A DNA stretch of 28,168 bases from assembly GCA_031398975.1 (NCBI GenBank), contig JANNOI010000022.1, forward strand, positions 1-28,168, written 5' to 3'. Origin of the DNA: JAKFWI01 sp031398975 (GTDB taxonomy: Bacteria > Pseudomonadota > Alphaproteobacteria > Caulobacterales > Aquidulcibacteraceae). Under the pieces are notes generated by a model. The model was given only the letters and a program-made list of their open reading frames with translations, did no database searches and was not told the origin of the DNA. The position numbers and the translations under genes were made by a program. Of this stretch, positions 21,656 to 28,168 are shown piece after piece. Position 1 is the stretch's first letter. Each line of letters starts with the position of its first letter.

Positions 21656-23831
21656 AGAGCAGGCGCGAGACCATGTTGGTCTCCACGCCCTCCAGCACCA
21701 CGCCGCAAATGCTGGCGCCATGGGCGCGCAATTGCTCCACCGCGCTGCGCACCACCGAGGCCGGCGTGCGGCCCCAGCGCGTGACGATCAGGGCGGTATC
21801 GGCCAAAGGCGCGAGGACACGGGTGTCGGCCAGCGGCAGCACCGGGGCGGTGTCCAGGATCACAACGTCGTATTCGGCGCGCAATTGCGCCACGAGACGA
21901 CGCATCGCGTCGGAGCTGAACAGGTCGCGCGGGGTGAATTCGGCCTGCGCGAGGGGCACCACGTCGCACCCAGACCCTGGGTCCTTCTGGATCACGTCGG
22001 CAAGGGCCGCGGAATTGAACAGCACTTCGGTCAACCCCGCCTCCGCTTCGAGGCCGAGCACGTGGGTGGCGCTGCGGCGGCGCAGATCGCAATCGACCAG
22101 CACCGTCTTGGAGCCCGCCAGCGCCGAGATCCGCGCCAGCCCGACGGCGGTGGTCGTCTTGCCCTCCTCCGGCAGAGCGGAGGTGACGGCGAGCACTTTG
22201 ATCTTCCGGTCGGGGCTGGAGAAGAAGACGCTCGCCCGGATCGAGCGCAACGCTTCCCCGAAGGCCGATAGCGGGCGCTTCAGCACAAAGCTTTCCGGCG
22301 GCACGAGCTCGCGGTCGACCATGCGGGTCTTCTTGTCGAGGAACGGCACCGAGCCGAGGCAAGGAAGATCGAGCCGGTCCTGGACATCCTGGGGGGTGCG
22401 GAACGCGCTCTCGAACATTTCAAGCGCAAGCGCGCACACCGCGCCGAACGTCAACCCCATGACCAGCCCCAAAATCAGGTTGAGGCGCGCATTGGGGGAG
22501 GTCTGGTAGCCGGGGCTGGCGCGGGCGACGATCTTGGCGTCGGGCTGTTCGATGCCGCTCTGCTCGGCCACCTGCTTGAAGCGGTTGAGGAAGGCTTCGT
22601 AGAGCGTGCGGCTGGCGTCGGCCTCGCGCTCGAGTTCGCGCAGCTTCACCGCGCCCACATTGTTGGCCGCGAGATCCGTCTCCTGGCGCCCCAGGCTGCT
22701 CTCGATGGAATTCACCCGCCGCCGCGCGATCTCCACCTCGTTGCGCAGATTGCCGATGATGCGATCCACCTCGGCGCGGATGCCGGCGGCGACATCGGCC
22801 TCTTCCTTCTGGATGCGCTGCATCTCGGGGTGCTTGGCCCCGTACTTGGTGGAGAGTTCGGCCTTGGTGCGCGCGATCTGGGCCTGTTGGCCGCGCAGCG
22901 ACGCGATGACCGAGGAGCCGAGCGCCTCGGCCGCGTTCTCCCCGGCATTGGCGCCGCCGGAGAGGTCCTCCTCCACGCCGCGCAGCCGCGCTTCGCGCTC
23001 CGCCAGCGCCGCACGGCTCTGCACGAGTTCGAGATTAAGGCTCGAGATCGCCTGCTCTGTCAGGGTGGAGCCCTGCGAGCTCAACAGGCCGTTGCTGGCG
23101 CGGTACGCCTCGACGGCGCGTTCCTTCGTGAGCACCTCTTCGCGCAGCGATTCCAGGCGGTTGGACAGCCATTCGTTGGCGCGCGCGATGGTGTCGTACT
23201 TATGTTCGAGCTGTTGGGTCAGGTACAATTCGGCGAAGGCGTCGGCGAGGCGGGCGGCCTTTGCGGGATCCGACGACGTCGTCGAGATGTTGATGATGTA
23301 GGTCATCCCCACCCGGGTCACGCGCACGCGGCTCTGCAACCTTCCGATGGCGGCTTCGCGCCCGGCCGCGCGCGTCTTGGCGTCGCTCCCCGCCGACGGG
23401 GCGGGCGCGCCGCGCAAAGCGGTTGCGATCTGACTCAGGAGGCCCGGGCGCGGCGGGGGATTGAACTCGGGATCGCTGACGAGGTTCAGCGTGTCCACCA
23501 CCCGCCCCGCGAGGCTGCGCGAGGCCAGGATCTGGGTCTCGGTGTCCACCACCGCCGCGTTCTGGGGCAGGCCGGAGACCACCGAGTCGATGTCCACGAC
23601 ATTGCTCTGGCGCACATCGACCTCGACCTGGGCGGTCGAGGTGTACATTTTCGTGGCCGAGGCCGTCATGAACGCCACGATCATGAACACGACGCCCGCG
23701 CAGAGCCCGATCACCCACAGGCGGCGGCGGAACATCTCCACCACCCGCATCACGCCGAGATCGTTGGACTGGACCTCCGGCGGCTTGCCGGGGTTCACCA
23801 GTTCGATCGCTCTTCCGCCAGTATCGGCCAT
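21603..23831 (-). CDS. Wzc/ExoP-type polysaccharide co-polymerase with BY-kinase domain
   Basis: The 742-residue protein couples a Wzz/GNVR periplasmic domain to a cytoplasmic tyrosine autokinase that controls polymer length and export. Membrane segments lie at about 38-58 and 450-470. Between them are the Wzz domain, long coiled coil, and the GNVR region (KYGAKHPEMQRIQKE, GAVKLRELEREADASRTLYEAFLNRFK). The kinase has Walker A SALPEEGKTTT (551-561), Walker A' VLVDCDLRR (578-585), Walker B YDVVILD (654-660), and a C-terminal tyrosine cluster (Tyr726, 732, 736, 739, 740). AGGAGC precedes the ATG at 23831. It lies between the outer-membrane barrel gene and the TPR-like gene, probably in one operon. 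Confidence 0.95.
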   Translation of the reverse strand: MADTGGRAIELVNPGKPPEVQSNDLGVMRVVEMFRRRLWVIGLCAGVVFMIVAFMTASATKMYTSTAQVEVDVRQSNVVDIDSVVSGLPQNAAVVDTETQILASRSLAGRVVDTLNLVSDPEFNPPPRPGLLSQIATALRGAPAPSAGSDAKTRAAGREAAIGRLQSRVRVTRVGMTYIINISTTSSDPAKAARLADAFAELYLTQQLEHKYDTIARANEWLSNRLESLREEVLTKERAVEAYRASNGLLSSQGSTLTEQAISSLNLELVQSRAALAEREARLRGVEEDLSGGANAGENAAEALGSSVIASLRGQQAQIARTKAELSTKYGAKHPEMQRIQKEEADVAAGIRAEVDRIIGNLRNEVEIARRRVNSIESSLGRQETDLAANNVGAVKLRELEREADASRTLYEAFLNRFKQVAEQSGIEQPDAKIVARASPGYQTSPNARLNLILGLVMGLTFGAVCALALEMFESAFRTPQDVQDRLDLPCLGSVPFLDKKTRMVDRELVPPESFVLKRPLSAFGEALRSIRASVFFSSPDRKIKVLAVTSALPEEGKTTTAVGLARISALAGSKTVLVDCDLRRRSATHVLGLEAEAGLTEVLFNSAALADVIQKDPGSGCDVVPLAQAEFTPRDLFSSDAMRRLVAQLRAEYDVVILDTAPVLPLADTRVLAPLADTALIVTRWGRTPASVVRSAVEQLRAHGASICGVVLEGVETNMVSRLLYDGRDSYSELYQTYYIR

Positions 23832-23890
23832 GGTCGTTACGCTCCTGGCGCTTCAGCGCCGCCGTTTTTGGCCCACCCGCCCGGCGCCCG

Positions 23891-25135
23891 TCACAGGCGC
23901 AAGGTCAGGCTTAGCGTCACGCTGTTGGTCTGGAAGTCATTGCGGGCGGCCAGGCCGTCCGACTGCCAATCCTGGTAGCGATAGCCTACGTTCCAGACGG
24001 TGTTGCGGTTCATGAGGTAGGTCACGCCGGCCGAGGCCTCCAGCACCTCATCGACCCGGTCTTCGCCTTCGGAATCGCGCTCCTGGCCGGACAGGGTCGT
24101 GTCCCAGATCACATTGCGGCGGAGCTCATGGTCCAGCCGGAGCGAGACGCTGGTCACGACGGCGCTGCCGCTCGAGGTGCGGTCGTCGGTGTTCTGACGC
24201 GACGCGTTGAGGGTGATTGTGGTGATCGGGGTGAGGAAATATTCGATGTTGGTGCGCAGGGCGAGGCCGTCGGAGACGCCTTGGGAGGCCGCGTCCGGCT
24301 CCTGGCGGAAATAGCCGATCGTGAATTCCCCGCGCATCAGATTGGTGAGCGCGGCGTTGACGCCAAACAGATATTCCTGCCCGCTCGAATCCTCGATCGG
24401 GTTCACGTCATATTCGCGCTGGTTGGCGCTGGCCTGCGCGACGAGGGAAAGGGACGGGCTCAGCGCATAGCCGCCCCGCAGGCTCGCCACCACTTCATCG
24501 AGGTCGCGATAATCCTGGTCGCTCACGTCGTTCGGGGCGGCCAAGCCCGTGCTTGAGTCCTCGTAATCGAAGATGGTGCTGGTGAGCGAGCCTGTCAGGT
24601 TGACGCGATTGAACGTGTAGCCCACTGAGCCGTTGATGCGCGCCAGCGAATACTCCACAAGCTCGGCCCCGAGATTTTGCACCGCGCCGTCGCGGCTTTC
24701 GGTATTCTCCTGGTAGAGGCCGCCGAGCCCGACCGTCAGCGCGCGGGTCACATCGAGGCGCCCCTCGCCCGAGAGCGAATAATTCGTCCGGTCCTCGCTG
24801 CTCAGGTCTTGGTGGAAATTGCTGTCGAGCGAGGCTTGCGCGCTGACCAGGTGGCGCGACCAGGTGCTGCGCACGCCCACGCTCGGGGCGACGCTCAGGA
24901 CGGTGTCTTCGACCTCCTGCGTCTCATCCGCGGCGAGAACGTTGTCGTTGTATTGCGCGCCGAGCACGACCTGGGGACTGATGATGAACGCGCCGGTCCG
25001 CACGCCGAGCGCGTCATATTCGGCGCGTGAGCGCGCCCGCACGCTGGTGTCGGCCACGCTTTGCGCATAGGCCAAGCCTGCCGCAAGCGGCGAAAAGGCG
25101 ACCATGGCGCTCGCCAAGAATACGGAATTCCTCAT
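23891..25135 (-). CDS. Outer-membrane beta-barrel protein of the polysaccharide locus
   Basis: The 414-residue precursor has a signal peptide (MRNSVFLASAMVAFSPLAAG, cleavage near AYA|Q at 24/25). A long series of amphipathic strands follows, separated by acidic turns with repeated aromatic ends (GVRTGAFIISPQVVLGAQYNDNV, NVGYRYQDW and the final SVTLSLTLRL). The pattern matches the putative beta-barrel porin type (BBP2/OMP_b-brl) found in exopolysaccharide clusters, such as VpsM-like proteins. The frame stays open upstream of ATG 25135, but the signal peptide and GAGGGGG ahead of that ATG fix the start. It is the first gene of the barrel-BY-kinase-TPR operon and has a repeat-rich upstream region. 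Confidence 0.9.
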   Translation of the reverse strand: MRNSVFLASAMVAFSPLAAGLAYAQSVADTSVRARSRAEYDALGVRTGAFIISPQVVLGAQYNDNVLAADETQEVEDTVLSVAPSVGVRSTWSRHLVSAQASLDSNFHQDLSSEDRTNYSLSGEGRLDVTRALTVGLGGLYQENTESRDGAVQNLGAELVEYSLARINGSVGYTFNRVNLTGSLTSTIFDYEDSSTGLAAPNDVSDQDYRDLDEVVASLRGGYALSPSLSLVAQASANQREYDVNPIEDSSGQEYLFGVNAALTNLMRGEFTIGYFRQEPDAASQGVSDGLALRTNIEYFLTPITTITLNASRQNTDDRTSSGSAVVTSVSLRLDHELRRNVIWDTTLSGQERDSEGEDRVDEVLEASAGVTYLMNRNTVWNVGYRYQDWQSDGLAARNDFQTNSVTLSLTLRL

Positions 25136-25156
25136 TACCCAGCCCCCTCTAGCCTG

Positions 25157-25231
25157 TATCCGGACTTCCCTTGTCCGGACGGCGTATGTCCAGACCGCGT
25201 CTGTCCCGACCTCTTGCGTCCCGGCGCAGCG
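25157..25231. repeat. Five imperfect 15-bp tandem units with a TGTCCGGAC core
   Basis: Units start at 25157, 25172, 25187, 25202 and 25217. Each begins TATCC, TGTCC or CGTCC and most contain GGAC, GAC or a close variant; the second holds the palindrome GTCCGGAC. The array lies 22 nt ahead of the outer-membrane barrel start codon, inside its presumed leader or promoter. It could be a cluster of regulator half-sites or the decayed remains of a coding pentapeptide repeat. Confidence 0.6.
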
Positions 25232-25436
25232 CTCCCAGCCGCCGCGCTGAAACAATTTCGCCCCGTAAGAGAACACTCCTGCCGGACCGCCTGCCCAAAT
25301 GCGAAATTTGCGCCAATGCCGCGCGCACGCAGCCTGGACGGCCCCTCTCGCCTCTGCGCCCGAGCCCATGGCCCATCACCCCTTTCGGGCGCGCACGAGC
25401 GGCGCGCGCGCCCCAATCGACCTAAGCCTGCCCTTT

Positions 25437-25467
25437 TTGTCCGGCCCCACCCCGGTTGTCCGGCCCC
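25437..25467. repeat. Two direct copies of TTGTCCGGCCCC
   Basis: Identical 12-mers lie at 25437-25448 and 25456-25467, 19 nt apart start to start. They share the TGTCCGG core with the 15-bp array 200 nt to the left, suggesting the same DNA-binding factor (inference). Confidence 0.5.
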
Positions 25468-25969
25468 TGCCGGTATACGCATCGCCAGACGTGAAGCGCC
25501 CCGCTTCAGGTCAAACGCCCTCGCCCGCTCCCCGCGCCGGACCGCGCCGCATCCTGGCCAGCCCCGGCGTCCGCGTGCGCCCCCCGTCCGGAACGCGTCT
25601 CCACCTCGTTAACACATCGCACGTCGCCCGCCGCTGCTCAACCGTCTCTGGCGTTGCGGCCAAAGACGCGCGTTGCGGCGGGCGCCGCGAAGAACATCAA
25701 AAAAATCAAGGGCGATTCACCGGAACAACGAATGGGCGCCGTTGCTTGCATCCCTGAAGATCGTCGCCTTGAAAAACACGGGTCTTGTAGTGCACGGTTT
25801 ACGGGTGGTGGAGAACTGAGCGCGGGCGCCCACTTCGCGGGCGCGGGTTCACAAACTTGGCCGTAACAGCAGCACAACACGGGGCCAAAACGAGCAAGGG
25901 GCGGGATTTTCGACGCCGATTTGGCGTAAAGAATCACAAAAACAATCCCCTAGGCGAGGCGGCAAGGGT

Positions 25970-26001
25970 TTTGCACAGATGTTGCAAATCGCGCTTAAGC
26001 G
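25970..26001. promoter_or_regulatory. Inverted repeat and palindrome upstream of the ExoY-type gene
   Basis: TTTGCA (25970-25975) and TGCAAA (25983-25988) form a dyad with a 7-nt spacer; TTGCA is also directly repeated 11 bp apart. The perfect palindrome CGCTTAAGCG follows at 25992-26001. Both lie within 60 nt of the transferase ATG and are candidate operators. The regulator is unknown. Confidence 0.4.
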
Positions 26002-26028
26002 TCTAGTGGGGAAGTGCAGGGGGCGTTT

Positions 26029-26811
26029 ATGTATCTACCATCATCGGGCGGCGGCCAGCCGGAGGCGTTGGCTGCGCTTGCCGGCCAGACGCGGGGGGCG
26101 GGATCGTTCGATCTGCGCGACGCCCCACGCCCGGCGCCGGAACAGCAACGGATCCACCGCGTGCGCGACCCGCTGCTGATCGCTTCCTCCCGGCGCGCGA
26201 ACGGGCGGCTGAAGCGCGCCTTTGATATCGCCGCGACGTTGATAGGGCTTGTGTTTCTGTCGCCCGTGCTGGTGACGATCGCGGTGCTGATCGTGCTGGA
26301 GGGCGGGGGCCCGGTGCTGTTCGGCCACGCCCGCGTGGGCCGGCGCGGGGCGATCTTCTCGTGCTGGAAGTTCCGGACGATGGTGCGCGACGCCGACGCC
26401 GCGCTGAACCATGTGCTCGCCACCGATCCGGTTGCGGCCCGCCTGTGGCGCGAAACCCAGAAGCTCGAGAACGACCCCCGGATCACCCGTATCGGCGCCT
26501 TCCTGCGCGCCACCAGCCTCGACGAACTGCCCCAGCTTTTCAACGTTCTGCGCGGCGAGATGAGCCTCGTGGGGCCCCGCCCCGTCACCAAGCGCGAGCT
26601 CGACGAGCGCTACGCCCGCGATCGGCGCTATTATCTCTTGATCCGTCCGGGCCTGACCGGGCTGTGGCAGGTGAGCGGGCGCTCGCGCGTGTCCTATCGC
26701 CGCCGGATCGAGCTCGATCAGGAATATGTCCGCAATTGGAGTTTCTCCCGCGACCTGCAGATCCTGATGCGCACCGTGACCGTGGTGATGAACCGCGAAG
26801 GCGCGGTCTGA
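26029..26811 (+). CDS. ExoY/WcaJ-type undecaprenyl-phosphate sugar-phosphate transferase
   Basis: This 260-residue phosphoglycosyl transferase starts exopolysaccharide repeat-unit synthesis by moving a sugar phosphate (Glc or Gal) onto undecaprenyl phosphate at the inner membrane. After a ~60-residue variable N-terminus comes KRAFDIAATLIGLVFLSPVL, the membrane-embedded hairpin. The catalytic core follows: GHARVGRRGAIFSCWKFRTM, LRATSLDELPQLFNVLRGEM, SLVGPRPV, RPGLTGLWQVSGRS and a final DLQILMRTV. It is the short single-hairpin ExoY form, not the five-helix WbaP form. AGGGGG lies 5 nt before ATG 26029, preferred over an in-frame GTG at 26014. The sugar cannot be decided from sequence. Confidence 0.94.
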   Translation: MYLPSSGGGQPEALAALAGQTRGAGSFDLRDAPRPAPEQQRIHRVRDPLLIASSRRANGRLKRAFDIAATLIGLVFLSPVLVTIAVLIVLEGGGPVLFGHARVGRRGAIFSCWKFRTMVRDADAALNHVLATDPVAARLWRETQKLENDPRITRIGAFLRATSLDELPQLFNVLRGEMSLVGPRPVTKRELDERYARDRRYYLLIRPGLTGLWQVSGRSRVSYRRRIELDQEYVRNWSFSRDLQILMRTVTVVMNREGAV

Positions 26812-26919
26812 GCCCTTTCCCCCTGCCCTTCGCCGGGCTTGCCCTCTTGTGTCCGCGGACGGAAGACAGCAGAGCCTAGACGGGGCGCACTGGCGCTGGC
26901 GGGGGAAAAGCGAGCCACG

Positions 26920-28116
26920 ATGTCCACGACGCGCCCCGCGGCCGCCCCGATCCTCGCCTTCTTCGGACATGACGCCCATGACGCCGCCGTGCGGCGTCGC
27001 ATTCGCGGCCTCGCCGGGGCGGGCGCCCAGGTCACCGGCTATACGATGCGGCGCGGGCCGCCGGCGGGGGCGGCCTGGCCCAATGTCGATCTGGGGCCCA
27101 CGCGGGACGCGGCTTACGTGCAACGCCTGGCCGCGCTCGGCCGCGCGCTTGCGCTCCTGGCCGGCCACCGCGCCGCGCTGCGGCAGGCCGACGTCTTCTA
27201 CGCCCGCAATCTCGACATGCTGATGCTCGCCGCGGCGACCAAGGCGCTCAGCGGGGCGCGCGCGCGCCTCGTCTATGAATGCCTGGACGTGCACCGCTTC
27301 ATGACGCGCAGCGACGCGATCGGGGCGGCGGCGCGGGCGGTGGAGCGGGCGCTGCTGGTGCGCTGCGCGCTGCTGGTCGTCAGCTCGCCGGCGTTTCTGC
27401 GCGAGTATTTCGAGCCACGCTATCCGGGCCGCTATCGCGCGATGGTCATCGAAAACCGGCTAGCGGCGGCGTTCGATTACGGGCCCCGCCCGGCGCTCGA
27501 GGCGCGCCGCCCCACCATCCCGGTGGTGATCGGCTGGTTCGGCAATCTGCGCTGCCGGCGGAGCCTCGATCTGTTGCTGGCGCTGGCGCGCGCCCATCCC
27601 CGCACCGTGCGCGTGGTGCTGCGCGGAATTCCCGCCCTCACCGAATTCCCCGACTTTCACGCAAGGCTGAAGCGCGAGCCCAACATCTCCTATGACGGCC
27701 CGTACGCCTGGCCGGGCGATCTCGCGGGTTTGTACGGCGGGGTGGACTTGGTCTGGGCGGGGGACTTTCACGACGCGGGCGCCAATTCCCGTTGGCTATT
27801 GCCCAACCGGCTCTATGAGGGCGGCTATTACGCGGTTCCCCCCATCGCGCCAGCCGCGAGCGAGACCGGCCGCTGGATCGCCGCGCGGGGCCTTGGCTTT
27901 TCCCTGCCGGAGCCGCTGGAAGAGACGCTGCCGGCGCTGCTTGGTCGCCTGAACGCCCAGATGCTGCGCGCGGCGCGCGCCAGCCTGCTCAACGCCCCGG
28001 TCGAGACCTTCCTGCAGCCGCCGACCGAGATGGACGCCCTGCTCGCCGCCGCGCTCGGCCGCCAGGACCCAGCCGCCCTCCCCGCCGCCGAGCCGCGCAG
28101 CCTCGACCACGTCTAG
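26920..28116 (+). CDS. Glycosyltransferase of the polysaccharide locus (GT4-like)
   Basis: The 398-residue cytosolic protein looks like a GT-B glycosyltransferase. An N-terminal Rossmann half (PILAFFGHDAHDAAVRRRIRG, ADVFYARNLDMLMLAA, LVYECLDVH) precedes a C-terminal half (VVIGWFGNLRCRRSLDLLL, ISYDGPYAWPGDLAGLYGGVDLVW, NRLYEGGYYAVPPIA). The pattern recalls ExoL/GT4-like enzymes, but the EX7E motif is not clearly canonical, so family assignment is moderate. The start ATG 26920 is chosen for the conserved core; an upstream in-frame start would add unconserved residues. It follows the ExoY-type gene by 108 nt on the same strand, so it probably adds an early sugar of the repeat unit. Confidence 0.85.
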   Translation: MSTTRPAAAPILAFFGHDAHDAAVRRRIRGLAGAGAQVTGYTMRRGPPAGAAWPNVDLGPTRDAAYVQRLAALGRALALLAGHRAALRQADVFYARNLDMLMLAAATKALSGARARLVYECLDVHRFMTRSDAIGAAARAVERALLVRCALLVVSSPAFLREYFEPRYPGRYRAMVIENRLAAAFDYGPRPALEARRPTIPVVIGWFGNLRCRRSLDLLLALARAHPRTVRVVLRGIPALTEFPDFHARLKREPNISYDGPYAWPGDLAGLYGGVDLVWAGDFHDAGANSRWLLPNRLYEGGYYAVPPIAPAASETGRWIAARGLGFSLPEPLEETLPALLGRLNAQMLRAARASLLNAPVETFLQPPTEMDALLAAALGRQDPAALPAAEPRSLDHV

Positions 28117-28168
28117 AGCGGTGATGCTCTGATGGTTGTAGATAGTAACAAGAAACACTGGGAACAAT

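Larger units (their letters stand above)
25136..26028. other. 893-nt divergent regulatory gap of the polysaccharide locus
   Basis: No convincing gene was found on either strand; short frames here lack ribosome-binding sites and recognisable protein features. The left part (25136-25620) is GC-rich and holds a 15-bp-period repeat array and a pair of TTGTCCGGCCCC copies. The right part (25620-26028) is AT-richer and includes an inverted repeat and a palindrome just before the ExoY-type gene. Its size and position between the divergent barrel-kinase operon and the transferase genes suggest a complex promoter region. A small RNA is possible but not shown. Confidence 0.6.

Noticed and set aside
25157..25231. 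CRISPR array
   Set aside because: The units are 15 bp, contiguous and degenerate, with no unique spacers and no cas genes.
25589..25743. GGAAC boxes in the polysaccharide gap (25590 and 25722) as EcfG promoters
   Set aside because: The nearest CGTT is 12 or 13 nt away rather than 16-17, so these do not fit the consensus.
25720..25950. Sigma-54-type promoters (GG...GC boxes) in the gap before the ExoY-type gene
   Set aside because: Near matches have the wrong spacing between the GG and GC elements.
28132..28168. Possible start of a next gene (ATG with 12 open codons at the right edge)
   Set aside because: Too short to judge, no clear ribosome-binding site, and the composition differs from the flanking genes. 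More sequence would be needed.

Overview
The window looks like chromosomal DNA of a GC-rich alphaproteobacterium. The evidence is the gene content: guaB-rsmB-guaA and ppx-rlmE blocks, hspQ, an EcfG-type general-stress sigma factor with matching GGAAC-type promoters, a DUF4142 lipoprotein, a PRC-barrel protein and an arginine succinyltransferase (AST) operon. The set resembles Caulobacterales/Maricaulales-type genomes, but the sequence alone does not fix the order.

Layout. (1) 1-403: the edge of a probable integrated element. The first 29 codons of a tyrosine integrase run off the left edge, preceded by an AT-rich stretch with repeated ACCGTCA motifs and ending at the 3' end of guaA, a known integration target. 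(2) 404-6643, all minus strand: guaA, rsmB, guaB (GMP synthesis plus an rRNA methyltransferase), then rlmE and a Ppx/GppA phosphatase joined by a 4-nt overlap. (3) 6829-7152: hspQ, facing right. (4) 7163-12202, minus strand: M20 hydrolase-astA-astD-astB, every junction a 4-nt stop/start overlap. astC and astE are not in the window, and the M20 enzyme may replace astE. (5) 12354-15671, minus strand: an OmpA-type porin with a strong terminator and an orphan Cache/HAMP histidine kinase, divergent from rlmJ. (6) 16601-19770: a stress island with a PRC-barrel gene coupled to a tiny proline-rich protein, a divergent EcfG-family sigma factor, a DUF4142 lipoprotein, a single-domain response regulator and two small proteins. 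(7) 19858-28116: an exopolysaccharide locus with a secreted GH5 glycosidase, a TPR-like membrane protein, a Wzc-type BY-kinase, an outer-membrane beta-barrel, an ~890-bp regulatory gap with short repeats, an ExoY-type phosphoglycosyl transferase and a glycosyltransferase. The locus probably continues past the right edge.

The most coherent unexpected signal is regulatory. Six GGAAC-N16/17-(C/G)GT(T/A) sites lie in gene-free DNA, each pointing at a nearby start codon (hspQ, ompA, PRC-barrel gene, sigma factor, DUF4142 gene, small-protein pair). The sigma factor encoded here may therefore autoregulate and control most of its neighbourhood. Other points of interest are the guaA-integrated element, a proposed non-canonical AST pathway ending, and a 15-bp-period repeat array upstream of the polysaccharide export operon. 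No tRNA, rRNA, CRISPR array or insertion sequence was recognised.
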